Shown here piece after piece: positions 40,200 through 53,639 of a stretch of DNA of 64,000 bases. Origin of the DNA: Astropecten irregularis. Its lineage: Eukaryota; Echinodermata; Asteroidea; Paxillosida; Astropectinidae. Under the pieces are notes generated by a model. That model searched no databases, was not told the DNA's origin, and worked only from the letters and a program-made list of their open reading frames with translations. The DNA is taken from assembly GCA_963971285.1 (NCBI GenBank), contig OZ020254.1, positions 20,334,928 to 20,398,927 on the forward strand, given 5' to 3'. How positions within the stretch are numbered: position 1 is the first letter of the stretch; every line of letters starts with the position of its first letter. A program made the translations under genes and the position numbers.

Positions 40200-43100
40200 T
40201 GAGGTGTGTCAGTTTGACAACTAAATAGAAGCAAAATGTACACAGAAATGTTACCACTGTATTTCATTCTGAATCATATTAATTAACCATCAGAAATTTA
40301 CTCCTCACTTTCATATGCGATATGCTAAAGAATATTTTGTTTTAATTGCACATTTTTATGGAAAATGAACTTTTTGTAAGCCCTGTAATCTTGATTTACT
40401 GCAGAATGTTTGATATGGAAGTTTATCACAATGACATTTAGATGTTTAAAACGTTTGGTAGACTAAAGTGCACATAATATAACTGTGAACAACATAACCA
40501 TTATTTCAAATGAACCGAAATCATCAAATCTTGTATTTACTGGAACTTGTAAAATTCTGAGTCCTCAAAGTCTCATTGACAGAGGAAATGTACAGTGCAA
40601 TATGATGTCCAAATATCATTGGAAAAGGAGTTTTCATAATATTTCTGTTTTTAAATTCATGGAATATTTGGCTGTGTATGTGATTCTGATATGGTTGACT
40701 GCTGCATTGATTAATCATTTCTATTTCTATTTATTGATCTCATCATAAAAGTAGTAAGTAGATACTAGTATATTGTACTCCGTATAGAAATTGAAATGAT
40801 ATTTAAGAGAAGTTTATTTCTTTTTGACATTTTGTAGAAATGAATTCACGTAAAATGAATAAATTCTCTGAATTCTGCAGTGAAACAAAAATAATGTGTG
40901 CTTTGTTTTCCTGGATATCATGTCCTTTATTGTTTTCTTAGAAACCAGTTTGGGATAACTTTACTCATAACGGGAAACATTACTTTTTGGCTCGATAGTT
41001 ACAAACTTAAAAAAAAACTACGAGAATAATTTTGTACTGAAAATGGTAAAAACAGCAGGGATGGTTGTGCATGGGTTTGTGGGCGGGGCAACTCCCCAAG
41101 TGGATAATACCAATTACGGGTGATGTCTCTCACCACTCAGACTTCAAATACTGAAGAAATTGTCCTGAAAAGCAACGATTTTGTCTCCCTCAACTTCAAA
41201 GGTAGGTCGCCGCGTGGGCGTACTATTCTTTGTAGTTTTTGTTAAGTAGATTATGTGTTTATGCCTTTGAAATCAAAAAGCAAACAAACAAACACACCAA
41301 CAAACAACTCAGGTTTTTTGGGGGTGGTACTTGTGTGACATGTTGACAGTTTTACAAAGACCGTCAAAAAAGTTATTATATTTTCCTTGCATTGATGGCC
41401 CTGCGAATTAGTTTTTCCAACTTTGATTGGCACAAGAACTTAGTACATGTATAAAAGCTTATAATAAGCGGAATCGGGCCTTCACCGGCTTTAAAATAGA
41501 GGGCGGTATTTTTTATACCGAGAAAAAAAGCAAATTATATCGTCACAAAGTTGGTTACAGACCAACTAAAGAGGGCGCAATTTATGATTAGCAAAAGTCT
41601 GGCACCCTGAACAAACCTGTACAAAAGAGATACAGTAATTTACCAGACTAAGTACAATAACAACAATAACATGTGGACAAGCAGTGTGTTTCAAATGACA
41701 GAAACATTGAATTTGCTCTGAGAATTGTTGGCCTGTTTCACTCCATTTCCCACGGTGCCATATTGTGAGGTGAGTGCATTAATATGAAGCAATTCTGTGT
41801 CATTTTACTGGCGACAACCACGGCCGCGGCCTGCACACGTCGCGTAAAGTAAACATGTTTCAATATATTTTGCACGTCGAGCAGACGACAGCTACCGTCA
41901 CCCGTGCAGTAATTTTTCGGTCTGTTTTCCCTAAGTTCCCAATCCTTAATCTTGTTCGTTGCTGGCAAAGATTGGACGTTGTCTGCTTAATACCACACAA
42001 ACGAGACAGAATTCTGCAGACGACTAGCATTCTTTATAGCAAGAGTAAACCTATTCACAGTCAGGTAATTACTGCAGATCGAGTTCGTGAGCTGTATTTT
42101 GCCATTGGAAAACATAAATCTGGGACTTCAAAATATTTTGATTATTGGTTAATTGTATAAAATAGTCAACTCCTTGAAAATAAACATGACTCCCATACCA
42201 TGGGCTTGGTGCATGACAAGCAATGTAGTGGATCTTTTAGAGATCTTCTGAGGTGAATCTGTTGTCTTACATGTAGGCTACATAATGAGTATCTGTCAGT
42301 GACATCGTGTAGCCATTATATGGTCAAGTTAGATGTACCAGGCGTTTCTTTTATTCACAAACTGCAAGAGATGTAAGAGATAGTAAGTTCTCAGAATTCT
42401 TACCCTGTTTTTGCTACTTGGCAGTTGTATACCGTGACACCTATACACAGACAACTGAGCTTAGCCTCTTAGAAGTCCATCACTGGGCAATAACAAAGGG
42501 TTATTGAAGAATGCTTTCTGACATGTCTGTTTTTAACACTGATTCTTGACAAAGAATAACTTTTCATATCAATTCCTTTTCGCTCCTTTTCAAGACACCA
42601 CACAACCACCCGAACATCCCCCATTGGAACAGTACATGGAATTAGCGGGCTATTTTCAATTTGAATGTCATAACTAACAAACGCGGTAAAAGTTTTAGTT
42701 GTTTATCGAGTATGAGGAAGAATATATCATGTTCTTTCAATAACTGTGACTTTTTTTGGAATAAATGACAATTAAAGACCGTAATTGTTTTGATAAACTT
42801 CACAACTCTCTCCAGTTTTTGTTAAAATGTGTGTGTAGAATCGCTTTTTACGCAACTTTCTGCTGCACTGCCCTTTTTCAACTCGCCACAAATTTCACTA
42901 GCGCCCTCCTTTGACTCTGTTAAAAGCAAAATAGACTCAGTGATTCTTAAGCTTACTATCAATATAAATTTCATTGCGATTGGCCAATGTTAACCACCGT
43001 CCAAATGGAGACAATGAATCTCCAGCCAATTGAATAATCTCTTATATCCGTGGTACGGTGGTCCACCAGTACTTAAAACATGCGGTATGTACGCACGTGT

Positions 43101-43975
43101 ACAATACACTGCACATTCTGTGCATGATACATAGCTAGCTGTACTGTACACATGGCAGGAAGTTTGTTTACACAGTACTCAAGGCCAAAGATCTAGAGAT
43201 AAGGGTACATGCACAGTGGTTTTAAAAGGAGCGTTTTTACTATGGAAGGAATTGATATGCAAAGGCCTTCATGTTATTTTATTATCCTGTCATATTCTCA
43301 GGTCTAAGGTTTTACATAAAGTTGAAACATCATACAAACAGTCAACAACTAAACAAAAGCCCATGAAACTAGGACTAAGAAGTTGGAAAGTGCACCATGT
43401 AGACTTTGAAAGTAAAAAATGGACAGTTCAGTTCTAGGTCTAAAGTTTTGAACAGAAACTCATCCACACTGTAAATCAATCTTAATCGTCCATTTTGCGT
43501 GGTAATTTCTGACTAAGTTACAATTGTTGGTGGATTGGAGTAGACACATAGGTCAGGGGAGGGGGGTGGCAGTGAGTTTAACCATCCCTGGAACATTGAA
43601 TTAATATATCATTGGACTGTTGGGAGAAAATATCCTTTCTGTCCTTCAAGGAAAAATGATATTTAGGGGACGTATACCCTTTGCAATCTGCTAATGTTCA
43701 ATTTATAACAATAAGCAGTATGAGTTGATGGGAGCAGTATGAATGGATTCACACCCTGTTACTCAAACACAATTCATAAACTGCAGGAAACATGCTCATT
43801 ACCTAGAACAGTAACCTGAGATGCTCAGAGATAGAAGTATGATGTTTGGATCTTAGCAGGATCTTAGCAGAAGTACAAAGATATTGTGTGCTAAAGCTAT
43901 GATACACTGTATGTTAATGGATGAGAGCAGCATCTGAGCAAATGGAGGCAGAGTGTACATGGCAACATGGAAAGT
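40200..43975. other. Gene-poor stretch; no supported feature
   Basis: AT-rich DNA with scattered GAGGGCG motifs. A CTTCAAAG|GTAGGT donor-like site near 41201-41206 has no convincing exon around it. Short frames (for example 40485-40748, 41855-42160) show no family motifs. Confidence 0.45.
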
Positions 43976-43977
43976 AC

Positions 43978-44640
43978 AACTGAGCTAAGAAACCCAGACA
44001 ACAGAGAGATGAGAGGGATGAAGTACTGTCAAGGAGAAAGGAACAAAGGGATGTAGGGGGTAGGCCAGATCAAAGATGGTTGATGACATTAGGGTGAAGA
44101 TGCAGACAGGCTGAGCTAAGAAACCCAGACAACAGAGAGATGAGAGGGATGAAGTACTGTCAAGGAGAAAGGGACAAAGGGATGTAGGGGGTAGGCCAGA
44201 TCAAAGATGGGTGATGACATTAGGGTGAAGATGCAGACAGGCTGAGCTAAGAAACCCAGACAACAGAGAGATGAGAGGGATGAAGTACTGTCAAGGAGAA
44301 AGGGAAAAAGGGATGTAGGGGGTAGGCCAGATCAAAGATGGTTGATGACATTAGGGTGAAGATGCAGACAGGCTGAGCTAAGAAACCCAGGCAACAGAGA
44401 GATGAGAAGGATGAAGTACTGTCAAGGAGAAAGGGACAAAGGGATGTAGGGGGTAGGCCAGATCAAAGATGGGTGATGACATTAGGGTGAAGATGCAGAC
44501 AGGCTGAGCTAAGAAACCCAGACAACAGAGAGATGAGAGGGATGAAGTACTGTCAAGGAGAAAGGGACAAAGGGATGTAGGGGGTACGCTAGATCAAAGA
44601 TGGTTGATGATATTTGGGTGAAGATGCAGACAGGCTGTAG
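43978..44640 (+). repeat. 131-bp tandem repeat, five units
   Basis: Units begin CTGAGCTAAGAAACCCAGAC and contain GAGGGATGAAGTACTGTCAA, GGGATGTAGGGGGTAGGCCA and GATGACATTAGGGTGAAGAT. Starts lie near 43980, 44111, 44242, 44373 and 44504. The last unit is the most diverged. Confidence 0.92.
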
Positions 44641-46355
44641 GGGAACAGGGATAAGCAGTGTCATTACTAGGAATGGAAAGAAGCTGATAATAACAGGTGT
44701 AATTGGTCAACAGTGTTGCACCTAGGGGTGATGGAGACATGAAAGTAATTCTGTGATTAGTAATTTCCTTCCTGGATATTGAGGCTGTATAGTTGAATGA
44801 CCATCTATAGGGTTGAAATTCATCTCTACTTTCTCTTTGCTAAGATGACCAAGTGTTGCCATAGTAACCAGGTGATTCAGTGCCCTTTTGCTATGGAGAT
44901 TAACGTGGTGACCCATCAGAGTGTCTAGCTTTGAGTTGTGTATGTTGATCTTTAAGCATTAAAACCATTTCTTGAGGGTGTTCTTGGTCTCCTTCATACA
45001 CTGGATAATGCATACCCTGTTAATAATGATGTACATGTTGTACTTGGTGACTTTGCCCTTGGTCCTGTGGCTGGTGTCATTACCTATGGAAGACATACAA
45101 CTCATGGATGGGTCCTTACCTACCCACAAACCTAGAATTACACTTCAAAGTGCCATGCTGGATGGCAGTGGATGCAGGGAGAAACATAAATGGGAATTCA
45201 GTTTAATATCAGGTGTTGTACAAGTAATTTGTGCTTGGTCCTGGGGGTGGAGTCATTGCTAGTGAAAGTGTCTGATTCATGGATGTACACACTAATTCTA
45301 CTTTATAATTATAAGAGAGCGGATGGATGTGAAAGCAGCAACCATTGAAACCTTGTTATTAATCTTTGTAAAGGGCTTTCTCCCTGAGAAAGTCAAGATG
45401 TGGGAGGATAAATGGTTTCTCTCTCGAAATGGCAAACTCCATTTGTTGACAGAGCCCCTAGCAACCAAGCCACTCTTCAGTGCTTGTGAATGTTTAGAGA
45501 AATCTAAGTCTAAGATATCTTTGGGCATCTGTGAGCTAAGTCAGGGTTGTCAAGATTGGCCTGGTGGAGATGTTATATGCCTAGATGGAGATTACGATGG
45601 TTATCATTTGTCATTCTATGTAGTCATTCTATGTCAGGGTGGTCATCATTGGCAGTTCTATGTCAGTGTGATGAGGGGGTATATGTAGTGATTGGTGCAA
45701 TGAGTTCATATAATTATTGTACAGTAGGCCTACTTGTATTGAGAACTGAAGGAAGAGAACACCGGAGGTTCTCCTCATGGCAGGCTGAAAGTTTTGAGAG
45801 CTGTTGCCCCTAGCAATCAAGCCTCTCTTCAGTGCTTGTGTGAATTGATTCTAAAGATTGTCTTTTAGTTATTAAGTCTGAGGCCCTGACTGTAGGCTAA
45901 ACTGGTCTTGCTGTGCCTTGGATGGCAACATGTAGCATGGAGGTACTGGTGCCAGGTGGGTATCTGTGTAGAATCTTAGTCAGTGGTTAGTGTGTCATGT
46001 TATCACAGATGGTGATGTTATGGAAGTGGGTCTCATGGTGGGAGTCTGTCATGAATGTGACAGTTCTGTTCAGTTTCAAGAATTGCTGTGGTTTATGAAG
46101 GAACCTACATGTATGATGTTCTCATCATTGATATAGATTAAGAACACATCATCTGTCAACCACCACCAGATTTAAGGTGGCATTGAGCTGAAATGTCTTC
46201 CAACCATTCAACCCTGTGGCCTCATTTTGGATGATAGAGTATATCGACCCAATTACATGTTTTATCAGTTGCCCTGCATCTTGCTTTCCCCATTTTGCTG
46301 CTCCCATTATTCATTACATCTTAAAGCTTGTTAGTTGTCATGTTTGTGTTATGTA
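44641..46355. other. No gene recognised; low-level internal repetition
   Basis: CCCCTAGCAA-CAAGCC-CTCTTCAGTGCTTGTG occurs at 45455-45490 and again at 45805-45840. The open frame 45323-45688 covers the first copy but has no known motif. Confidence 0.35.
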
Positions 46356-46620
46356 GCCTTTGAGAAAGTTCCTGCTAGGATAGAAATGCCAGGCCTTGTA
46401 CGCAATAAATTACAAATGCAGGGTTCTTGGGATTCTACCTCAACTCTCTCAGTGGAAGATGTTAGTTGTCAGACTTGGATTCATACATCAATATTCTTCC
46501 ATTTGCTTCATATTTGAAACATCTTCTATGTTTCTTATGTTTGTCCTGGCCATGAATAAGTATATAATGTATCCATTTAAATATGTCTGTTTATAAGACG
46601 CAGTTCATTAGGGCTTCAAT
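46356..46620 (+). repeat. ~260-bp dispersed repeat headed by the GATCCTGC core (copy 1)
   Basis: GCCTTTGAGAAAGTTCCTGC / TAGGATAGAAATGCCAGGC, then CTACCTCAACTCTCTCAGTG, GAAGATGTTAGTTGTCAGAC and ACATCTTCTATGTTTCTT. Matches 47488-47740. Confidence 0.7.
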
Positions 46621-47035
46621 TCCTAGTAATAACACTGTTCATCCAGTGGTCTTCCCTTACAGCGTGTCTGCATCTTCCACATTCTGTCCCTCATCAACCC
46701 TTTATCATTCTAGCCCTCAGCAGTGCTATAACTATGGGAGGGGGCACATGCCCCCACCCTCTGGATGTCTGTGGCCCCCGGTTGCCCCAAACCCATTTTG
46801 AAATCTCAATTTGTATAGCATCAGGGTAACTTGTCTCCACTGCCCTTCCCCCAGCCCCCTGCACCCCCTACAGTTAAGCCACTTTACCCTGTGTCTAGTA
46901 ACCCCTCTCATCTCTCTTTGGTACCTGTCATGATGACATGTTTCTGTTGCCATGGACACCATGCCCCTACCTCCTGCTCCTCACATCCAGTAATGTGTGC
47001 TTTATCATGTAGATGTTCTTGTACTTGTGTCATGT

Positions 47036-47345
47036 ATCTATGGAGAAAGATCCTGCTTAGATTTAAACAATGAGGCCCCATATCTCTGAGCAAGAATTCA
47101 TGTAGGATGACAAAGAATGCATCCAGTGCATACACATACACGTACTACCGGCCCAGTTGAATGTTTTATCTGTTGCCCTAGTGCCATGCATACTTTGCTC
47201 CCTGTGTCTCTGCTCCTGTCATACAGGTCATACAGTCAGAAGTTGTTATACTTATATGTCAGATGTAGATATGGAGAAAGATTCTGCTAAGTTTTAAACA
47301 TTAGGCCCCCATCTCTGAGCAAGAGTTCATGTACATGTAGAATGA
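47036..47345 (+). repeat. Two short GATCCTGC-type fragments with a shared tail
   Basis: ATGGAGAAAGATCCTGCTTA at 47040 and ATGGAGAAAGATTCTGCTAA at 47271 are each followed by TTTAAAC..TGAGGCCCC-type sequence, CATCTCTGAGCAAGA and TTCATGTA. Confidence 0.6.
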
Positions 47346-47487
47346 TAGTTAGAGTTCATCAACCTAGTTGCATGTTTTATCTGTTGCCCTGCTGCATACT
47401 TCATTCCCCATATCTCTGCATCTGTTATCCCTTTACATGTATATGGTTTTAGCGTGTCAGTCCTCATGCTTGTGTCATGCACAGATA

Positions 47488-47740
47488 CAGCCTTTGAGAA
47501 AGTTCCCCCTAGGATAGAAATGCCAGGCATTGTAAAAAAGAAGTTATGTAGGTTGTAGGACACAGAATCTACCTCAACTCTCTCAGTGGAAGATGTTAGT
47601 TGTCAGACTTTGATTCATTCTTCCATCTGCTTCGTAGCGGAAACATCTTCTATGTTTCTTGTGTTTGTCTTGGCCACGAATAAGCTTGACATATCCATCA
47701 TGACGTCTGTTAATAAGATGCATTTCTTGAGGACTGATCT
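47488..47740 (+). repeat. ~260-bp dispersed repeat headed by the GATCCTGC core (copy 2)
   Basis: GCCTTTGAGAAAGTTCCCCC / TAGGATAGAAATGCCAGGC and the same following blocks as at 46356. Confidence 0.7.
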
Positions 47741-48464
47741 GAGATAGTCAACATGATACACACTTAGGAGCAGATTCCAAATTAGTTTGAATAATTAAGA
47801 AAGATATGATGAAAGCCTAGGTAATGATTCAAAATGTGGTCATGATAGAAACAGGAGGGTCAAAATAGAAAACTGATTGTTTCTTAGTTGTTGGAAAGGT
47901 TGATTTGGGGATGTTTTGATATTATTTTGATCTTTGCCATAGTCATTTAAATTCTGTGTATTCTTGTCTCTTTCCATCTATAGGCTGTACTCTCTGCCCC
48001 TTGAGCTTGTGGTGAGATGAGATGAGTGTCTCCATTGCTGAAGAGAAGATTGATGTGATACGTCATGCCACACCAATCCCACATGGACAGCTCGGATGTA
48101 ATGTAGGCCTACTTATTCCATGTCTATTTCTGTACATTAACTTACAGAGCAGGAACTTCACTAAGAGGCAACAAAGGACATACATTGGGTTCCTCTTGTG
48201 CCTCTTCAAATTCCTCAGTAGACTTTTCTGGTTGTCTTTCACACAAACTGCACCCTTTGAAAAGAGAAAATTCCCTGTCACTTTTGAGAATGAAGTTCCT
48301 GCTCTGAAGCCAGTTACTATAGCAACATCAGTTCAGTGGTGAATCCATGTTCAGGAGACAAGATCCTTGTAATGCTATTGCACACCATCTCTTGCCTGCT
48401 GCTCATGTTCTCATGTGAGACATACTAGTTTGAATTGTGTCCCTTTATGAAAGTATTAAACAGA

Positions 48465-48800
48465 CATGATGTTTGTTAATGTGCCAGCATCACAGCATCA
48501 TCAATTGGTTGCAAGGCAGGCCACCACAAAGTTTCTCCATCCAACCCTATCAGCAGTGAGCATGGCTATGTCATTCCCATCCAAGTTTCTATCACTATCT
48601 CTCTAATATCCCCTGGATGTATGTGAGATACAGCAGTCTCTGTCCACCAGGTTTCCAATTGCCATGTGTTGGGCAGTAGAGGGCGTATGTCCTCCTTGGT
48701 TCTTCCTCCTGCATCCTGAGTGTAGGCCAAGAAACCGTAGCTGTCTTGATCTTACGTGATGTATGAGGGGCTCTATAGTAGTCATCTCATATAGCCTGAT
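48465..48800 (-). mobile_element. RTE-like LINE fragment (C-terminal tail)
   Basis: The minus-strand frame 48785-48603 reads HHVRSRQLRFLGLHSGCRRK, then AQHMAIGNLVDRDCCISH. This corresponds to the RQLRFLGHILR and P-HGKR-GR-RTSY region of RTE-type elements. Same strand as the 39770-40195 fragment, of which it would be the continuation. Confidence 0.65.
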
Positions 48801-51025
48801 GTTGCTGACATGGTCTGTTCTCTTGAACAGATGTCACAGCAAAGCAACTTGATGCATCATAAATGTATGCTCGAGATTCGCCTCATTATTCATTGATTCA
48901 TTATGCGATACTCTAGCAAGATATTGTGCATGCTCAAAGGACTAAAATGCAGTATTATAACCACTGGCTAATGTTGACATGTTTCCTGTAGTGGTGATGC
49001 AGTACAATGAATGTCATAATAGAACATCAAATACTAAAGAGAGGGTTGTGTTTTACCAAAGTGCAGTTCTCTGAAACTTTGAGGTTATCTTAATTTGGCA
49101 CTGGATAAGGATTGAGTGTTTGAATTGATGTTAAGAGTAATCTGGACTGAGCTACATATGCATCAAGTTTCAGTCCACGGTTTACATAGGTGATCAGGAA
49201 GCTAGGATTGTCTGCATTTGTAACGTTAGTTTGTATGAATGTTTTGCAATTTCAGTGCTAAAAGGTTGATGTGTATTAAGTAACCACCCTTTTGCTACTT
49301 TAAAAAACAGCATCAAAACTTCGCTTTAACCAAATTCAATTCTCCAGATGAATGTTCCAAATGTATACGACAAAACTAACTTGTTTGTTTTACACCTGTT
49401 TGTACGTTTACAAATTAATGAGGACACCGTGAAGGTCCTTTGAACGCTTCAATAATGATGTACGTTTGTTCCACAATTGTACGTACGTTTACACAAATGA
49501 GGACATCTTGAAATAAAGTCCGTTATACTCTTCAATATCAATCTTTTAGCACTGAAGTGTTATCATTCCGGCACCGTGTTTGGCCATGATTTTTTACGTG
49601 ATTTTAATTAGAGCATGTTTCAAGGTCTTTGTCAAATCAGAATGAAACAAATCTTTGCACATTAAGTAGGAGATAACAGAATTACGAAGTCATAATGACG
49701 TATAATATAGCAGTATAGGTCCCTATTGATGCTGAATTCGCAGTTAAAATAGCTCCATTTGAGATTTTATGCAAGGTAGATGGACTTCGCCACATGTTAA
49801 TGCACCTGGAATGTACGTCATAGTTCAAGTTAGAGAGGAAAGCGTCTTCTAAAACAAACAAGTGCTCAAAATAACAAGCAATTGACGACATGATTTCATC
49901 AATTCATTAAAGAATGAAGGTTTTATTTGACATTGAATGCATGTAGATGAATATTTACAAGTAAATGATGCCAAAAAACGAAATTTTGTTGCAAAGGTCA
50001 AGCTTATGACAGTGATAAGAATAATGGTTTCTGATTAGGTTTAGGTCATCTTGTTAACGTTGTGTGACCAAATATAAGGAGAAGTGTGTTTTGCTAATTA
50101 AGTATGTCAATAACAACACTGTTTCCAACAACCTCAGCCAATTTCAGCCCTCAAAACGCCTTCAAAAAGATTTTATTAACCTGTGAAATAACCCCGAAAA
50201 AAAAAAATTGTTTCTCGTAACATTTTTTTGTGCAAAAATAGTTAAGGAAGGCCATTTTTTTAGGGACCATTTTGTTGCTTTAAAAGTGCTTTTCTGCCAT
50301 TTAATGAATTCGAATAATGAATAATGTTAATGCATTAATTTAACTTATCACTTTTTCGCCATATTTTGATGTTTTCAGGCATTTTAAAGTTCATTTTGGT
50401 CATTTTAAAAAAGGTAACAAGTTTTTTTTTTTTTTATTGAAATTTAGCAGCCTAAATAATGAAATTTTATGAAAACGCACGATTCAAATGCTCTCTAAAT
50501 TGATGAGAGCTTTGATAAAAGCAATTATAACGAAATTCACTTGAAAAATGCTTGAAAACAAGTGAACAACTCCAAATAATTGATAGAATGTAGTTTTTAA
50601 CGTTTTGTGCCCAAAATGAACGGTTTTGAGGTGCCTTGAGACACATTTTATTGATAAAATGCCAATTATTGTGTTTTGAGCCCCAAACAACGGTTTCGGG
50701 ATGTTTGTAGTGCATATTGGACCACAAAAATTGTATTTTTGGTAGTAATTTTGAAGCAAAAATTTTTGTTGCAGCCAAAAAAATTAAAAAAAAAAAAAAA
50801 AAAAAAATTAAAATTGTATTTTTCGAGCTGTCTTTTGTTGTGTCTCGTGCATCCATCCCCTCCTGATCCATGTATCCTTGTGCGTCCTCCTCTTCCATTG
50901 TGTCCTCCATCATGGCTGCCTCTTGAATATCAGTCCAGTACGCAGTCCTCTTCCTTCTCCAGCACCGCCAGCCACACTTCCTGTGAATACAAACATACAA
51001 TAATACACACAATGGTTAGCATGTC
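48801..51025. other. AT-rich intergenic stretch; no gene
   Basis: Contains poly-A/T runs (50190-50215, 50410-50435, 50775-50810). The frames through 50467-51116 are lysine/phenylalanine translations of those runs. Confidence 0.5.
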
Positions 51026-51029
51026 TTAC

Positions 51030-51128
51030 CTTTTCAGTCCGACGCCGCTGGGGCTCGAACCTGTGCTGCTCTCCAGTATCAATCACGTCTCCACAACATG
51101 TAGTCTTATCCACTAGACCACCGCGGTG
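51030..51128 (-). mobile_element. tRNA-like SINE head (family 3)
   Basis: On the minus strand it has GCGGTGGTCTAGTGGATAAG (A-box) and CAGGTTCGAGCCCCAGC (B-box), about 45 bases apart. No credible cloverleaf: the acceptor stem halves do not pair. Hence tRNA-derived and not a working tRNA gene. Confidence 0.5.
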
Positions 51129-51204
51129 ACTCCAAAAGCTAATAGAATTGGGGGATTGATGAATATTAGAACGGCCCGCTTCTTTTCATTATACATAAAT
51201 ATTC

Positions 51205-51300
51205 ATAGTGAAGGGCGCCCTCAAGAGGCGTGAAGGGCGCCCTCTCGTGACGATAAAGGGCGCCCTCTTGCGACATATTAAGGAATAAATGGCGCCCTCA
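51205..51300. repeat. Short tandem GGGCGCCCTC motif
   Basis: Four degenerate units of GGGCGCCCTCNNGNGAC within about 90 bp. Confidence 0.6.
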
Positions 51301-51309
51301 TACGACACA

Positions 51310-52550
51310 ATTTAAATAGTGTATAACCCGGACTACAGTAAAATGCCAAGAACTTTTTATGAATTTAAACTCCTTATTTTGGAGCGCTTTTTACTTTTTA
51401 TAAAAATATATATGTTCATTTTAATCAAATTTTAATCAATTGAGAGATAAAGCAGACACAAACTGAGCCAAAAATAGCAGAATTTATTTACTGACAGATA
51501 AAAGATGTATTTTTATTGCATTCAAAATACTCATACAATCAATAACATAATTTATTTAACATTAAAAAAAGAGGTTTTTTCCCCCTAAATTTTCATGTCT
51601 ATTTTTCCAAATTAATGAGATATATAATCGCACCAATGTTCTTCTTTAGTTCATGGTTGTATATGCTGTGTTTGGTTTATCACATTGAGTTGTCTGTGCA
51701 CTTCATACGTATAAGGACATTATTTTATGCCTCAAATCAATACAAACTACAGTCTGCAGATGAGGTGGGAAACAAGTTCAACTTCCTCTGAACAAAGGTG
51801 TTACATTATTACAAATTGAAATTATTACAGTACAAACTGAACAAAATTACAAGGACTGAACCACTGAACATAAACTAATTAGTAGCAATTAAATGGGAGC
51901 TTTAAATTGTGACGGTACATGTCAAAGAGTTATTCAGTGTTACATGACCTCTTAGATACTCTCTTTTAGACAACTAAATTTAAATGACATTTTTTAAACA
52001 CTGTTCACTTGACGCTGATCACAGAACTGACCTTAAAGATTTGATTTTTAGTAAGTAAGACATATGCAGCTATTAACTATACATGTAATAAATTTAAGCA
52101 AAATTACATTTTTTGAATACAGTGAACTATTTTGCACAATAAGAACACTTCAAAACATGGAGATGTCAGTATTGACTATTCTATTAAAATTCAACTTGGT
52201 GCAGATCAATATCTGATTTTAGGAGTAAATTTCATATTATTTTACCTGGAACAGTTTTTGGACAAACTTAGACTATTGGGAATGAAACCCCTTTACTAAC
52301 GGTAACATAAACATTATCTAAATCTGACAAATTTGGCAATTTGTGGCTAGATTTCATTCTGTAGTACATTACATCGCATACGGTATGCTCCACAATTCCT
52401 TAATCCATTCAGCATCCTTCAATTTGAAGATAGAGAACTTAAAAAAAATTAGGACCAGACCAAAAATGGAGATCTTAGAAAATAAGATGCATAAATACTA
52501 CTGGATGTGATCCGAACAAGCCAACATACGTCTTGGCACATAGCCAGATA
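51310..52550. other. AT-rich DNA, no gene
   Basis: No sustained frame and no repeat recognised. Confidence 0.45.
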
Positions 52551-52554
52551 TTTA

Positions 52555-52640
52555 GCTGAATCTTTTCAGCGCTTAGAAACATTGTATTAAGCGCTTTATA
52601 AATGTTATTTATTATTATTATTTATTATTATCTAATATTG
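52555..52640 (+). mobile_element. CR1/L2-type LINE 3' tail
   Basis: CAGCGCTTAGAAACATTGTA, TTAAGCGCTTTATAAATGTT, ATTTATTATTATTATTTATTA: the standard stem plus microsatellite end of CR1/L2-like LINEs, without any ORF. Confidence 0.7.
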
Positions 52641-52914
52641 AAGCTTATGATTATAATGTATGCAAATCTAGGAAAGTATGACACAGAATGGTTTGAATAA
52701 AGTCTTCTGGCTAGAATTCACAGAAAGCCAGTGCAGAAACAAGAATAATGTGAAAAATGAAAACCTTTGACACTAATATCTGTCACAAATACTCTACAAA
52801 TTTCCAGAACAACCATCCTCATTGCCATGTGATGTTACATCCTTCCCATCGGACTGTCCTGGCTAGGGCTCTTTTCCTCCAGATTTTGAAGTATTTCCTT
52901 CCAGATGATGACTT

Positions 52915-53050
52915 TGTTCTCTGCAAAGGCTGGCATCCATCATCACCTGTTGATGCTGAATCCTCATTATGCTGTGGTTGGAAGCTGTGTTTAAGACCAA
53001 AAAAACATATAGCAATCAGGAAAAGTGATTCATCAAATTGGTGCAATTCC
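52915..53050 (-). repeat. Exon-like repeat unit (copy 1)
   Basis: The minus strand shows TTAAACACAG followed by CATAATGAGGATTCAGCATC and AACAGGTGATGATGG: an acceptor-like site, then a short open block with HNEDSASTGDDG. It matches 53450-53580 closely and 57195-57275 and 60195-60270 more distantly. Confidence 0.5.
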
Positions 53051-53449
53051 TTGCATTAACAACAACCAGAAAAGTACATTTTCTATAAGCCTTAAGGAGT
53101 GAAATCTTATCAGTGAAGTGACATAAGGACATGTCAATTAAAATGAGATGAAGTCATTAATACATTCTTGGGATGAAAGAAGGCTTGCTAAGACATTTCA
53201 AAGCTAGAAATCAGGTTTGTGGTAAAATAAGTGGAATTTAACCCATAGTGTCAGTTTTATCAAATTATGAACCGCATATGGTAGATATGCATCAGGAATC
53301 TATGACAGAATATAATGCATCAGAAATCTATGACAGGAATATTCTATGTCACATAATTTATTTATACACAGAATACAGAATGTCAGTCTTGTTACAAATG
53401 CAGTTTTCTTCTTCATTGCAAACCTACCATGTCTCAGTGTAATAGACTA

Positions 53450-53580
53450 GGTTCTCTGCAAAGGCTGGCATCCATCATCACCTGTTGATGGGGAATCCTC
53501 ATTATGCTGTGGCTTGAAACTGTGTTTAAGACAAAGAAACCATAGCAATCAGGAAAAGGGATTCATCAAAATGGTTGGTG
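53450..53580 (-). repeat. Exon-like repeat unit (copy 2)
   Basis: CTCTGCAAAGGCTGGCATCC, ATCATCACCTGTTGATG and AATCCTCATTATGCTGTGG are shared with copy 1 over about 125 bp. Confidence 0.6.
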
Positions 53581-53639
53581 TTTAGGGTTTGGGATAAGAG
53601 TTTGGGGCCTAGGGATTTGGGGTTTGGGTAATAGTGGGG

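Noticed and set aside
44972..45262. Hydrophobic 96-aa open frame as a membrane protein gene
   Set aside because: No splice context, conserved motif or repeat-independent support; typical chance frame for this base composition.
45323..45688. 121-aa open frame as a gene
   Set aside because: Part of it is repeated nearby at 45805-45840 and no motif is recognisable.
50467..51116. Overlapping frames of 146 and 181 aa
   Set aside because: They run through poly-A/T tracts and give Lys or Phe homopolymers; no family motif.
51030..51128. tRNA gene with a long variable arm
   Set aside because: The acceptor stem halves do not pair and the box spacing is loose; kept as a SINE head.
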